Shown here: piece after piece, positions 35,569 through 43,071 of the stretch | How the letters are laid out: every line of letters begins with the position of its first letter | How positions within the stretch are numbered: the first letter of the stretch is position 1 | NCBI RefSeq assembly: GCF_018613195.1 | Contig: NZ_JAGGQQ010000009.1 | Coordinates: 186,001 to 250,000, forward strand | Source of the DNA: Bacillus sp. ISL-45 | Lineage (GTDB): Bacteria > Bacillota > Bacilli > Bacillales > Cytobacillaceae | Direction of reading: 5' to 3' | Length of the DNA: 64,000 bases | Position numbers and translations under genes: made by a program | Notes under the pieces: model-generated | What the model saw: only the letters and a program-made list of their open reading frames with translations | Told to the model about the DNA's origin: nothing | The model's database searches: none

Positions 35569-35608
35569 CTCTCCTAGTTTTTTTTCGTGGGATGGTTACG
35601 AACCACGT
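35569..35608 (-). promoter_or_regulatory. PreQ1-I riboswitch with sequestered ribosome binding site
   Basis: Read on the minus strand, CGTGG (35603-35607 complement) pairs with CCCACG; the loop GTTCGTAACCAT and the A-rich tail AAAAAAAACTAGGAG match the preQ1-I aptamer. The tail that joins the pseudoknot runs directly into the ribosome binding site AGGAGAG of queT. Ligand binding should therefore hide the site and reduce translation, as in the Thermoanaerobacter tengcongensis type. Confidence 0.88.
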
Positions 35609-35780
35609 TATTTAAAAGCCAATTTAATATTATATAGGATAAAGGGCCTTCTCACAATACTATTTTTATAGAATACAGGTAGGTTTCCAAGACTAAAAAT
35701 AAAAGGCGCCCAGTCAGTATCATTCGAAAGAAAGCTAATAAGGCTACCTCTTTGAAGTGACTTTCTTACTCTACTCTTAT

Positions 35781-36352
35781 GACCACGCCACCTGCTTTTT
35801 GGGCACTGGATGGCCTTTATAACTCTTCTAAAGACCACGCCAATCATTTTTTCGGCACTGGCTGGTCTTTATAACTCCTCTAAAGACCACGCCACCCGCT
35901 TTTTGGGCTACCGATGGTCTTTATAACTCCTCTAAAGACCACGCCAATCACTATTTCGGCACTGGCTGGTCTTTATAACTCTTCTAAAGACCACGCCGCC
36001 GGCTTTTTGGGCTATCGATGGTCTTTATAACTCCTCTAAAGACCACGCCACCAGCTTTTTCGGCACTGTATGGTCTTTATAACTCCTCTAAAGGCCACGC
36101 CACCTGCTTTTTTGGGCTATCGATGGTCTTTATAACTCTTCTAAAGACCACGCCACCCGCTTTTTCGGCACTAGATGGTCTTTATAACTCCTCTAAAGAC
36201 CACGCCACCCGCTTTTTCGGCACTAGATGGTCTTTATAACTCCTCTAAAGACCACGCCACCCGCTTTTTCGGCACTAGATGGTCTTTATAACTCCTCTAA
36301 AGACCACGCCACCAGCTTTTTCGGCACTGTATGGTCTTTATAACTCCTCTTA
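35781..36352. repeat. 52-bp palindromic tandem array, type 2
   Basis: Eleven copies of a unit beginning GACCACGCCA (or GGCCACGCCA) start at 35781, 35833, 35885, 35937, 35989, 36041, 36093, 36146, 36198, 36250 and 36302: every spacing is 52 except one of 53. Each unit holds AAAGACCA and, 33 bp on, TGGTCTTT, so TGGTCTTTA and TAAAGACCA flank an 9-11 base loop across the unit border. Copies alternate between GGGCTATCGA and CGGCACTGG subtypes at the left, and three are identical at the right. It occupies the divergent region between queT and the pirin gene. Confidence 0.97.
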
Positions 36353-36469
36353 TTACGATTATTGACGTATATTGTATTGGGAAGCATTTTCGAAAAGAGC
36401 CCGAAACCTTTAAGAGTGCGGATAACGGTACGTGTTCGTACAGTATCAAAACATTCGAAAGCAGTCTTA

Positions 36470-36498
36470 TTTAAAATATATCGCGGGATTGTTATAAT
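36470..36498 (+). promoter_or_regulatory. Sigma-A promoter of the pirin gene
   Basis: TTTAAA at 36470-36475, a 17-bp spacer, and TATAAT at 36493-36498. A perfect GTACG-TGTT-CGTAC palindrome lies 30 bp upstream (36428-36441) and may bind a regulator. Confidence 0.6.
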
Positions 36499-36539
36499 TT
36501 GGGGATAGTCACTACAGCTAGTATAAAGGGGTTATCAAA

Positions 36540-37385
36540 ATGTTCAAAAGAGATGTCAAGAAACATTGGACAGTTCAATATGAGGAAAGAGGGATGCCGC
36601 ATGTCCAGGCAGGACTTGTGCTGAATCCCCAAAACTGGAGGGAATTGGACCCCTTCATTTTAATGGCGGAAGACTGGTTTAAGCGTGGTACTTTTTCTGA
36701 TCACCCGCATCGCGGCTTCCAGACAATCACCTATATCATAGACGGCAGGCTGGAGCACATTGACAACCATGGCGGCCACAGCATCATGGAGTCTGGGGAC
36801 ATTCAGTACATGAACGCTGGCAGCGGTGCGCGGCATGCTGAAGAGGCGGTTGATAACGATATTGCCCATACACTGCAGCTGTGGCTGAATCTGCCTAAGG
36901 AGTTGAAAGGCACAGCCACTTCTTATCAAAACGTGTATTCCGAACATGCACCCCTTGTCCAGTTTAAAGGCGGAACTTTAAAGGTGTATTCAGGTGAAAC
37001 AGCGGGAGTGAAAGGCCCTCTCGAACCATTGGTACCTTTTACCCTGTCAGAAATTCAGCTGGCGGAGGGAGCGGAGTACGAATATGAATTGCCGGAAGGA
37101 CATAACGCATTCCTTTATGTACTTTCAGGTGACGTCCAGGCAGGCTCAAGCCATACAAACCTTAAAAAGTCTTCCGCCGCAACATTGACCTTTAAAGACG
37201 GCGGCGAAGGCCTAAGTGAAATTTCACTAAAAGCAAATCAGCGTTCCCGCGTGCTGGTATACTCCGGTAAGCCAATCAAGGAGGAAGTGGTTGCCTACGG
37301 ACCATTCGTGATGAATTCGATGGAGGAGATTCGCCAGGCTTACCGTGATTATCAGGAAGGGAAATTCGGCACTGCGGCTGAATAA
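36540..37385 (+). CDS. Pirin family protein
   Basis: 281 residues, a bicupin. The N-terminal cupin has the metal ligands His55 and His57 (FSDHPHRGFQT), with His99 and Glu101 (GARHAEE), equivalent to the human pirin ligands. The C-terminal cupin (about 165-255) has no metal set. Bacterial pirins such as YhhW act as quercetinases in vitro or in redox signalling; the natural substrate is unclear. AAAGGGGTT precedes the ATG. A transcript from here would run into the c-di-GMP riboswitch region, as no clear terminator is seen before it. Confidence 0.9.
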   Translation: MFKRDVKKHWTVQYEERGMPHVQAGLVLNPQNWRELDPFILMAEDWFKRGTFSDHPHRGFQTITYIIDGRLEHIDNHGGHSIMESGDIQYMNAGSGARHAEEAVDNDIAHTLQLWLNLPKELKGTATSYQNVYSEHAPLVQFKGGTLKVYSGETAGVKGPLEPLVPFTLSEIQLAEGAEYEYELPEGHNAFLYVLSGDVQAGSSHTNLKKSSAATLTFKDGGEGLSEISLKANQRSRVLVYSGKPIKEEVVAYGPFVMNSMEEIRQAYRDYQEGKFGTAAE

Positions 37386-37454
37386 ACCAAACTTTTTTAA
37401 AGTTTCTATTTATTTTTCTCTGTCGAAAAAGTAAGATAAAAGTAGAATTAAAAT

Positions 37455-37583
37455 CCGATAATGGCAAACCCAGGGAAATCTGGGGACGCAAAGCTACAGG
37501 GGCTAAAGTCATCGACCATGCCAGCCAGTTGCCGAAGATTCACATAGCTTATGCATGTGCTGTTCTTCGGACAGCACTTTTTT
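37455..37583 (+). ncRNA. Cyclic-di-GMP-I (GEMM) riboswitch with terminator
   Basis: The aptamer (about 37455-37541) has the conserved strings GGCAAACCCAGGGAAATCTG, GGGGACGCAAAGC, GGGGCTAAAG and ATGCCAGCCAGTTGCCGA of GEMM-I, including the GAAA-type loop and CTAAA receptor. An expression platform follows: GTGCTGT / ACAGCAC with T6 (37557-37583) is an intrinsic terminator. An alternative hairpin CACAT / ATGTG (37541-37559) overlaps its 5' arm and could be the antiterminator. It precedes the DUF5667 gene by 42 bp. Confidence 0.93.
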
Positions 37584-37624
37584 GTCGATTTTAATTCCAA
37601 TATGGTAAAAGTGGAGGTATTGGA

Positions 37625-38839
37625 ATGAAGAAGATTTTAGCATCAACATTTTTGACAGGAATGCTGGCTTTTGGAACAGGAGTCTCTGCAGATGAGATAG
37701 TCGAAACGGTAGATCCGGGTACGACTCCTGACGAGTTTTTATTTACCTTTGATCAATTGTTTGAGGAATTGAAGCTTCTGCTAACCTTCGATGATGAACA
37801 AGAAGCCCAGCTTCTGCTTGAATTTGCGAATGAGAGATTAGCTGAGGCCACAGCAATGTCAGCTGAAGAAAAAGAAGAGTTCGTTCAAGCAGCCTTTGAG
37901 GAATACTTAGCGGCACTTGAGGTAGCCCAGGAAAAGGTAACGGAAGTGATTGTAGAAGATGGGACCGATGCTGAAGGTGAAGAAAATCTGACAGATGGGC
38001 TTGAAGAAGCATCTGAAGTTGAAGATGAGTTGACTGAGGGCCTTGAGGATGAGCTGAAGGAAGAAGTGGAAGAGGCAACCGAGCAAGCAAAGATCGTTGC
38101 TAATGTTGTGAAAGACTTGGACCAGGAAATGGTTGCCCAGCTGCGTGAACAGGAGTTAGGATATGGCCAAATCGCCCAAATCTTCTGGCTTGCAGAAGCA
38201 GCTGGCAAAACAGTCGAGGAAATCACTGCCTTATATACAGAGGAAAAGATTGGGTTCGGACAGGCCGCCAAACAGCTAGGTGTCCATCCATCGCAAATGA
38301 AAGGTCTCGCATCAGGCAAAAAACAGGAATCTGAAAAAGAAATAGATGAAGATACAGAAACAGATGAAAACATCGAGGCGTCCGAAGAAGAGAGCAGTAC
38401 AGAAGAAGCCGAACAGCAAGTGGATGAAACTGAAGTTGTAAATGAAAATGAAAGTGATGAGACAGCCACTGAACAATCCACTGTAGAGCAGGTGAGTGTT
38501 GCTTCGACACAAAGTATTGAAAAAGATGAAAAGAAGTCTGAAGAGAAACAGGCTATAGCATCAAAAAAAGCTGAAGAAAAACAACTTGAGACTGAAAAGA
38601 AAGCTGAAGCCAAGCAAAAAGAGGCAGCCGAAAAAGCAGAAAAGCAACAAAAGGAAGATGCAAAAAAAGCTGAAGAGCAACAAAGAGAAGCAGACAAAAA
38701 AGCTGAAGAAAAAAAGCGTGAAGAAGCCAAGAAAAATAAAGAAAAACAAGAAGATGAAGCCAACCAAGAAGATGATGAGCAGGACGATGACGGTGATGAA
38801 AAGGGAAACAAGGAAAAAGGGAAAAATAACGGTAAGTAA
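37625..38839 (+). CDS. Secreted acidic DUF5667 protein with long charged tail
   Basis: 404 residues with a signal peptide (1-22, SADE). Residues about 38-100 match DUF5667 (FDQLFEELKLLLTFDDEQ, LLLEFANERLAEA). Residues 150-215 form a helical segment (ELGYGQIAQIFWLAEAAGKT, IGFGQAAKQLGVHPSQMKG). From about 225 on it is a highly charged tail: first Glu/Asp/Thr-rich, then a Lys/Glu/Ala/Gln heptad region (KKAEEKQ-type repeats, 315-380), probably coiled coil. No sortase or membrane anchor is seen. The riboswitch implies control by c-di-GMP, so a surface or matrix role is reasonable but inferred. Confidence 0.8.
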   Translation: MKKILASTFLTGMLAFGTGVSADEIVETVDPGTTPDEFLFTFDQLFEELKLLLTFDDEQEAQLLLEFANERLAEATAMSAEEKEEFVQAAFEEYLAALEVAQEKVTEVIVEDGTDAEGEENLTDGLEEASEVEDELTEGLEDELKEEVEEATEQAKIVANVVKDLDQEMVAQLREQELGYGQIAQIFWLAEAAGKTVEEITALYTEEKIGFGQAAKQLGVHPSQMKGLASGKKQESEKEIDEDTETDENIEASEEESSTEEAEQQVDETEVVNENESDETATEQSTVEQVSVASTQSIEKDEKKSEEKQAIASKKAEEKQLETEKKAEAKQKEAAEKAEKQQKEDAKKAEEQQREADKKAEEKKREEAKKNKEKQEDEANQEDDEQDDDGDEKGNKEKGKNNGK

Positions 38840-38892
38840 AAGTTAACATAAGTCAATGCCAGAAAACTACCTGGCAGTTAGATTCCAATCAA

Positions 38893-38921
38893 TTGACGGA
38901 ATGCGCCCAGTCATGTATCAT
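38893..38921 (+). promoter_or_regulatory. Promoter upstream of the yybP-ykoY riboswitch
   Basis: TTGACG at 38893-38898, a 17-bp spacer, and TATCAT at 38916-38921, about 25 bp before the aptamer. Confidence 0.55.
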
Positions 38922-38945
38922 AATCGTATACATTTGAATAGTTTC

Positions 38946-39040
38946 TCCTAAAGGGGAGTAGCTTTCACAACAGAGTCGTCATTACGGAGATCACTCCCGG
39001 CTTTGTTGGCAACGATCGTTGTTAGCAAGACCTTTGCCAT
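38946..39040 (+). ncRNA. yybP-ykoY (manganese) riboswitch aptamer
   Basis: The conserved elements occur in order: CTAAAGGGGAGTAGC, GTCGTCATTACGGAG, CCCGGCTTTGTTG and TTAGCAAGACCTTTGCC. AAAGG and CCTTT form P1, and the two loops GTCGTCA and GCAAGACC supply the Mn2+-binding contacts. These match B. subtilis yybP and ykoY leaders. This class switches on Mn exporters when Mn2+ is high. Confidence 0.93.
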
Positions 39041-39051
39041 ATTTTTTGGTG

Positions 39052-39104
39052 AAGGTCTTTATTTGTTTTCGGACCTTCACCTGAGCGGGTGAAGGTCTTT
39101 TCAT
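39052..39104 (+). terminator. Expression-platform terminator of the Mn riboswitch
   Basis: GACCTTCACC / GGGTGAAGGTC followed by TTTT forms the terminator (about 39073-39104). An earlier copy GGTGAAGGTC (39048-39057) can pair with the same GACCTTCACC and so act as an antiterminator. Confidence 0.8.
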
Positions 39105-39152
39105 GGGTAACCATATACGAATGAGCCTTTATAAGATCATAAGAGAGAAATT

Positions 39153-39233
39153 ATGGTCACAATAAGGCCGATAAAGTACCCTTTGCCACATTCAAGTAAA
39201 AATGAAAAGTGTAGAAAAGAGGGTTTCCCATAA
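39153..39233 (+). CDS. 26-residue ORF behind the Mn riboswitch
   Basis: ATG at 39153 follows AAGAGAGAAATT. It encodes MVTIRPIKYPLPHSS-KNEKCRKEGFP and stops at TAA. It is basic, with one His and one Cys. It is the first reading frame after the riboswitch terminator, and no transporter gene follows. Whether it is translated is unknown; it may be a real manganese-responsive small protein or chance. Confidence 0.35.
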   Translation: MVTIRPIKYPLPHSSKNEKCRKEGFP

Positions 39234-39341
39234 GCACGCGCATGAGAAAGGAATGTAGAAACATTTTATAAATCTTCTATAGATATAAAGAGGCATTTTC
39301 CTAACGATAAACATAAATTTAAGTATTGGAGTGTGGATGTT

Positions 39342-39467
39342 GTGAAGAAATTAAGAATTAGTTTTAATGATCTTGTCAAAAAGAACAAGGAAGAATTGTT
39401 AGCAGACCAAAAGCGGATCGAGATAATTGAGAAGCGGCTTGATGACAAATACACCAACCCAAAATAG
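39342..39467 (+). CDS. FbpB-like small basic protein
   Basis: 41 residues from a GTG after TTGGAG (spacing about 10). The sequence starts VKKLRISFNDLVKKNKEELL and ends with a second helix EIIEKRLDDKY, the layout of FbpB-family small basic proteins (RxSFxxLVxxNKxELL). FbpB works with the Fur-regulated sRNA FsrA in the B. subtilis iron-sparing response. I do not see a clear Fur box here. The next gene starts 20 bp downstream, so they may be co-transcribed. Confidence 0.75.
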   Translation: MKKLRISFNDLVKKNKEELLADQKRIEIIEKRLDDKYTNPK

Positions 39468-39487
39468 TTAATAGACGGAGGAACAGG

Positions 39488-39886
39488 ATGTTATTACGGA
39501 AGTATATGTCTTTGCTGGGAGTAGGCTCCGCCCAGATTGACCTGATTTTGGTGAAGGATGTTTTAATTCCTGGGGAGTCAGTGAATGGAAAGTTCTTGAT
39601 CAAGGGAGGTACGGTAGACCAGGACCTTCAGCTGATTGAGTGTGCCCTTGTCATGGTTAACTTAAAGACAGAAGCAGAAAAGGTACTGGATACTGCCACA
39701 ATTGATGTGCCGTTAAGGATCCAGCCAGATGGGGATGATGAGGTGCCGTTCAGCTTCCTGCTGCCTGCGGATGTTCCTCCTTCAAACAAGGATATCTCTT
39801 ATCATTTTAAAACCAAGCTGGTCTTTAAGCAGGGAACAGAAAGCTGGGATGAAGATATGATCAAGGTGGTAAAAGGGAATCAGTAA
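39488..39886 (+). CDS. Short Spo0M-like protein
   Basis: 132 residues matching the N-terminal arrestin-like beta sandwich of Spo0M (MLLRKYMSLLGVGSAQIDLIL, then GESVNGKFLIKGG and FSFLLPADVPPS). Spo0M of B. subtilis (258 aa) is a cytoplasmic protein that negatively influences sporulation and interacts with the cytoskeleton. Only the first domain is present here, ending naturally with VVKGNQ, so it is a short paralogue rather than a visible truncation. GACGGAGGAACAGG precedes the ATG. Confidence 0.85.
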   Translation: MLLRKYMSLLGVGSAQIDLILVKDVLIPGESVNGKFLIKGGTVDQDLQLIECALVMVNLKTEAEKVLDTATIDVPLRIQPDGDDEVPFSFLLPADVPPSNKDISYHFKTKLVFKQGTESWDEDMIKVVKGNQ

Positions 39887-39937
39887 GTATAAAAAACCTT
39901 TTACATCTTTTATGGAAATAGAGAAAGGGGCAAGAGA

Positions 39938-40552
39938 ATGAATCAATATGAACATCTGGCAAACAGTGTTGTTTATTCAATCCGAGGATCAAAAGCAGCT
40001 TTAGTTCATAAAGATTCATCACTAAAGCTGGTTGGAGAAGGGAGAAGTGCTTTTGCGTTCAGAATCAAAGGAACGGATCTTGTTCTAAAGGTTTTTTTTC
40101 CGCAGTTTGAGAAGGTTGCAGCAGAAGAAGCGGGTATTTATAAGGAGCTTGCTGGAAATCCATTTTTCCCTGCTCTTCATGAATCGGGAAGCAATTATTT
40201 GGTAATGGATTATGTCCAAGGAATGACACTCTATCAATGTTTGGTAAATGGCATGCCGATTGCCGCGGGCCACATTGAGGAAGTCGATCAAGCCCTTAAG
40301 CTTGCGAGAGAGAAGGGATTAAACCCATCCGACATACATTTGCGGAACATTATCATCACTCCAGATGATGAAGTCAAGCTTATAGATGTGGCTCGATTCA
40401 GGCAGACAAAGCGATGTTCCCAGTGGGAGGACTTAAAAACGGCCTTTTATAAATTTTACAGGCATGACCGCTTTCCAAAGAAAATGCCAGAACCTGCGAT
40501 GAATATAATTGCTTTTATTTATAAAAAAGGACTGCTGCCATCTATTAATTAA
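39938..40552 (+). CDS. Protein kinase-like protein (YrzF type)
   Basis: 204 residues with a compact kinase fold. A glycine-rich loop VGEGRSAFAF, a lysine in DLVLKVFF, the hinge YLVMDYVQGMTL, a catalytic loop NPSDIHLRNIII in place of HRDLKxxN, and IDVARF in place of DFG. The catalytic aspartate occurs as D in PSDIH, as in RIO/YrzF-like kinases. Activity is uncertain. AAAGGGGC precedes the start, and a terminator overlaps the end. Confidence 0.72.
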   Translation: MNQYEHLANSVVYSIRGSKAALVHKDSSLKLVGEGRSAFAFRIKGTDLVLKVFFPQFEKVAAEEAGIYKELAGNPFFPALHESGSNYLVMDYVQGMTLYQCLVNGMPIAAGHIEEVDQALKLAREKGLNPSDIHLRNIIITPDDEVKLIDVARFRQTKRCSQWEDLKTAFYKFYRHDRFPKKMPEPAMNIIAFIYKKGLLPSIN

Positions 40553-40577
40553 AGCATGGCTGCCAGTCCTCTTTTTA
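40527..40577 (+). terminator. Terminator overlapping the kinase-like gene end
   Basis: AAGGACTG and CCAT pair with ATGG and CAGTCCT, with small internal loops, followed by CTTTTT. The stop codon lies in the loop. Confidence 0.7.
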
Positions 40578-40838
40578 TTTTTCTCAATGAGATACCTACG
40601 AAGCAAGGAGGTATAAGAAACAGTCTTTATCCATTACATATTTCCCGTATGGAAGGCCGGAAAAGGCAAAAAAATGCTGCCTCACTTGTTTAGCAGAACA
40701 AGATGGGCAAGGCCTATAAGTGCAAAAACTTGTCCTGCATTCTGAACCTGCGGTATGATGGTTTATAACAGTGCATTTTGAAGATAAGCCGTAGAAGCAT
40801 ATATATAAAATTGTCATTGAACACATGGAGGAATCTAA

Positions 40839-41678
40839 ATGACCACAGAACTGCAAGCATTAGGAGAAGCAATTGTCAGCAGGAAGCATGAAATCGCTAA
40901 ATCTGTCCACAAAGATAGGTATTCTGAAGCAGTTTTAACGGAAGCACAGAAATATGACCTTGGAAAAATTGAACAGCAGATTCTTGAGATCCGGGCGAAC
41001 TTCATTGAAATTTTCGGCCAGGCATTGATTGATCATGAAGACCAGGAAAAAGCATTTGATAAAATTACAGACTGGGGAAAAGAAACCGGAGAGTATATCT
41101 ACAAACTCGGTGCATCACTCGATGAAGCACTTAAAGATACAAGCTATTACCGAGAGCATATCTGGAGAGCAATCAAAGAAGAAGCGAAGGATATGTCCGC
41201 TTCTGCCATCTTTGGTGTATTAGATATAATTGATCCATTAATGGACCATGCTATATACAGCTTCAGCCTTACGTTCGTCGACGCTCACCAAAAAAGCCTT
41301 GAAAATGCCAAAACAGCGTTGCTTGAGCTGTCAGTGCCAGTCGTTCCATTAATGCCTGGAGTCGGTGTATTGCCTCTTGTCGGAAACGTTGATACTGAAA
41401 GGGCCCAGCTATTGATGGAAGAAACATTGGACCAGGCTGTAAAACTCAAGCTTACTCACCTCATCTTTGATGTGTCCGGGGTAATGATTGTCGATACGAT
41501 GGTTGCGGACCAGCTGTTCAAGGTCATTAACGCCCTGTCACTAGTAGGGGTAAAAACAATCATGACGGGTATCCGTCCTGAGGTTGCCCATACAATGGTG
41601 ACGCTTGGTCTAAACCTTGAGGGCATAATGGTAAAATCAAATCTTCATCAGGCATTCAAAGAGATCCAGACTCTGTAA
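40839..41678 (+). CDS. RsbR paralogue with STAS domain
   Basis: 279 residues. The N-terminal half (about 1-150) is a helical non-haem-globin-like domain, and the C-terminal half (about 160-275) is a STAS domain. The STAS phosphorylation region reads LIFDVSGVMIVDTMVADQLF, followed by GVKTIMTGIRPEVAHTMVTLG, as in RsbRB-D of B. subtilis. These proteins assemble with RsbS and RsbT into the stressosome, which releases RsbT to activate sigma-B. The sigma-B promoters at 5705 and 6642 show that the regulon exists here. ATGGAGG precedes the ATG. Monocistronic. Confidence 0.9.
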   Translation: MTTELQALGEAIVSRKHEIAKSVHKDRYSEAVLTEAQKYDLGKIEQQILEIRANFIEIFGQALIDHEDQEKAFDKITDWGKETGEYIYKLGASLDEALKDTSYYREHIWRAIKEEAKDMSASAIFGVLDIIDPLMDHAIYSFSLTFVDAHQKSLENAKTALLELSVPVVPLMPGVGVLPLVGNVDTERAQLLMEETLDQAVKLKLTHLIFDVSGVMIVDTMVADQLFKVINALSLVGVKTIMTGIRPEVAHTMVTLGLNLEGIMVKSNLHQAFKEIQTL

Positions 41679-41693
41679 AATGCATAGATTCGA

Positions 41694-41721
41694 AAAAGCT
41701 GCTCAGGCAGCTTTTTTTTTT
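41694..41721 (+). terminator. Terminator of the RsbR-paralogue gene
   Basis: AAAGCTGC / GCAGCTTT around a four-base loop, followed by seven more T. Confidence 0.95.
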
Positions 41722-41778
41722 GCGATAAAAGGAGGAATTACCATATAAGAAGAGAATTTTTTTATTTAATCTAAGTCT

Positions 41779-41957
41779 GTTTTCGTAAAGATTGTTGTTA
41801 AAATCCCAAAGCCGATTTAAACGTAATTCAAGCTATTTAGTAGGTCGGTATTAAATTTGCATGTTCTTTTCTCATTATTAGAGTCAACTTTGCAAAGAAA
41901 CATAGTTCATTCAATCCTATTTTGCGGTCAATAGCAGCAAAGTTTGAGAAAAGAGCC
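41779..41957. repeat. MITE-like dispersed repeat, longer relative
   Basis: The left end TGTTTTCGTAAAGATTGTTG and the right end CAGCAAAGTTTGAGAAAAGA-GCC are imperfect inverted repeats of each other and match the ends of the copies at 20573 and 54529. The interior (about 140 bp) differs. It lies in the 307-bp gap before the FlaR-like gene, which otherwise shows nothing. Confidence 0.6.
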
Positions 41958-41985
41958 TAATCTAAAGACAAAGTGATGATGTTTT

Positions 41986-42522
41986 ATGACTAAAATGAAA
42001 CCTGATAAAATCCATATCATCGGGTCTGTTGCAAGCGGAAAGACGACCCTCGCCAGGAGCCTTTCAACCCGATACAACTTGCCTCATCATGAGCTTGACA
42101 ATGTTGTCTGGCAAAGAACAGATACAGGGGATGTTAGACGCGGCGAAAAGGACCGAGATGACTATTTGCAGTCTATCATTAAAGAGGATGCGTGGATAAT
42201 CGAGGGTGTCCATTATGAGTGGGTTTCGAAAAGCTTTGAAAACGCAGATATGATCATATTTTTGGACATTTCCTATAGAAAACGGATATACAGGATCATC
42301 AGAAGGTTCGTCTTGCAAAAGCTTGGACTCGAAAAGGCAAATTACGTTCCGACTTTTAAAATGTTCAGGAAGATGTTTATTTGGAATAGGTATTTTGAGG
42401 AGAAGAGCAAACAGGAAATCGTAGCCATTCTTGGCACCCATCAGAATAAGCTGTGCATTGTAAGAGAGCCTGCAGAGCTTGAGAAAAATTTATTTTCGGA
42501 GGAGAAGTCATGGAAGAACTGA
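41986..42522 (+). CDS. P-loop nucleotide kinase (FlaR-like topology modulation protein)
   Basis: 178 residues with a Walker A motif GSVASGKTTLA at residues 13-23, a lid-type region NVVWQRTDTGDVRRG and FLDISYRKRIYRIIRR. This is the layout of adenylate-kinase-like proteins annotated as DNA topology modulation protein FlaR. The real phosphoryl acceptor is unknown. The ribosome binding site before the ATG is weak (AAAGTGATGATG). It overlaps the following GNAT gene by 13 bases, so the two are coupled. Confidence 0.8.
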   Translation: MTKMKPDKIHIIGSVASGKTTLARSLSTRYNLPHHELDNVVWQRTDTGDVRRGEKDRDDYLQSIIKEDAWIIEGVHYEWVSKSFENADMIIFLDISYRKRIYRIIRRFVLQKLGLEKANYVPTFKMFRKMFIWNRYFEEKSKQEIVAILGTHQNKLCIVREPAELEKNLFSEEKSWKN

Positions 42523-42962
42523 CTATCCGACCTGCTGAAGAACGGGACATTCTAAGGCTATACCACTTAATGACCCAGTATATAGTAGATTTTTATAAGA
42601 AACCCGAACCGAATGGAGCTGAACTGAAAAATTTGATTCAACACTTGCTTGATCATCCAGACTCGGGTTTGCAGTTCGTGGCAGAATTAGAAGGAGAAAT
42701 CGTTGGATTTGCAACCTTGTATTATACTTTCAGCACCCTTCAGGTAAAAAGGGCAGCAATTCTGAATGATTTATTCGTTGCAGACGGCGCCAGAGGCAAG
42801 AGGGTAGGTGAACAGCTATTTGAAAAATGCCTCAATCATATCAGGGAGAATGAATTTGCCTATATGACATGGGAAACGGCCAAGGATAATTATATTGCCC
42901 AAAGCCTTTACAATAAAATGGGTGGAAGACAATCAGACTGGATTGTTTATGAAATAGAATAG
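42510..42962 (+). CDS. GNAT family N-acetyltransferase
   Basis: 150 residues with a GNAT fold. The acetyl-CoA loop is LFVADGARGKRVGEQLFEKC, a Q/RxxGxG/A variant, followed by the beta-5 region FAYMTWETAKDNYIAQSLYNKMG. It transfers acetyl groups to an unknown amine. GGAGGAGAAG precedes the ATG inside the end of the previous gene. Confidence 0.85.
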   Translation: MEELTIRPAEERDILRLYHLMTQYIVDFYKKPEPNGAELKNLIQHLLDHPDSGLQFVAELEGEIVGFATLYYTFSTLQVKRAAILNDLFVADGARGKRVGEQLFEKCLNHIRENEFAYMTWETAKDNYIAQSLYNKMGGRQSDWIVYEIE

Positions 42963-43014
42963 AAGTCACTGTCTGGATTGGTAAGTCTGCACTCCCCGAG
43001 TCGAATCTCGTGTA

Positions 43015-43043
43015 TTTTACAAGGTTAACACCTATACTATAAT
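43015..43043 (+). promoter_or_regulatory. Sigma-A promoter of the UGA-containing DsbA-like gene
   Basis: TTTTAC at 43015-43020, a 17-bp spacer, and a perfect TATAAT at 43038-43043, 28 bp before the ATG. This intact promoter argues that the gene is expressed. Confidence 0.65.
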
Positions 43044-43071
43044 GTGAAATAACGAACTGGAGGGATCCATC

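Noticed and set aside
36018-36239. An open frame of 73 codons inside the 52-bp array, with repeats in its translation
   Set aside because: The unit length is not a multiple of three, the frame has no ribosome binding site, and the repeats explain it fully.
37885-38856. A long minus-strand frame (Ser/Phe-rich, 323 codons) opposite the DUF5667 gene
   Set aside because: It is the antisense shadow of the Glu/Lys-rich tail, has no ribosome site, and the plus strand has a signal peptide, a domain and a riboswitch.
42961-43018. A T-arm-like string CGAGTCGAATCTCG before the DsbA-like gene, suggesting a tRNA
   Set aside because: The loop lacks a base of the TTCGAAT pattern, no acceptor, D or anticodon arms can be drawn, and no CCA end is present.
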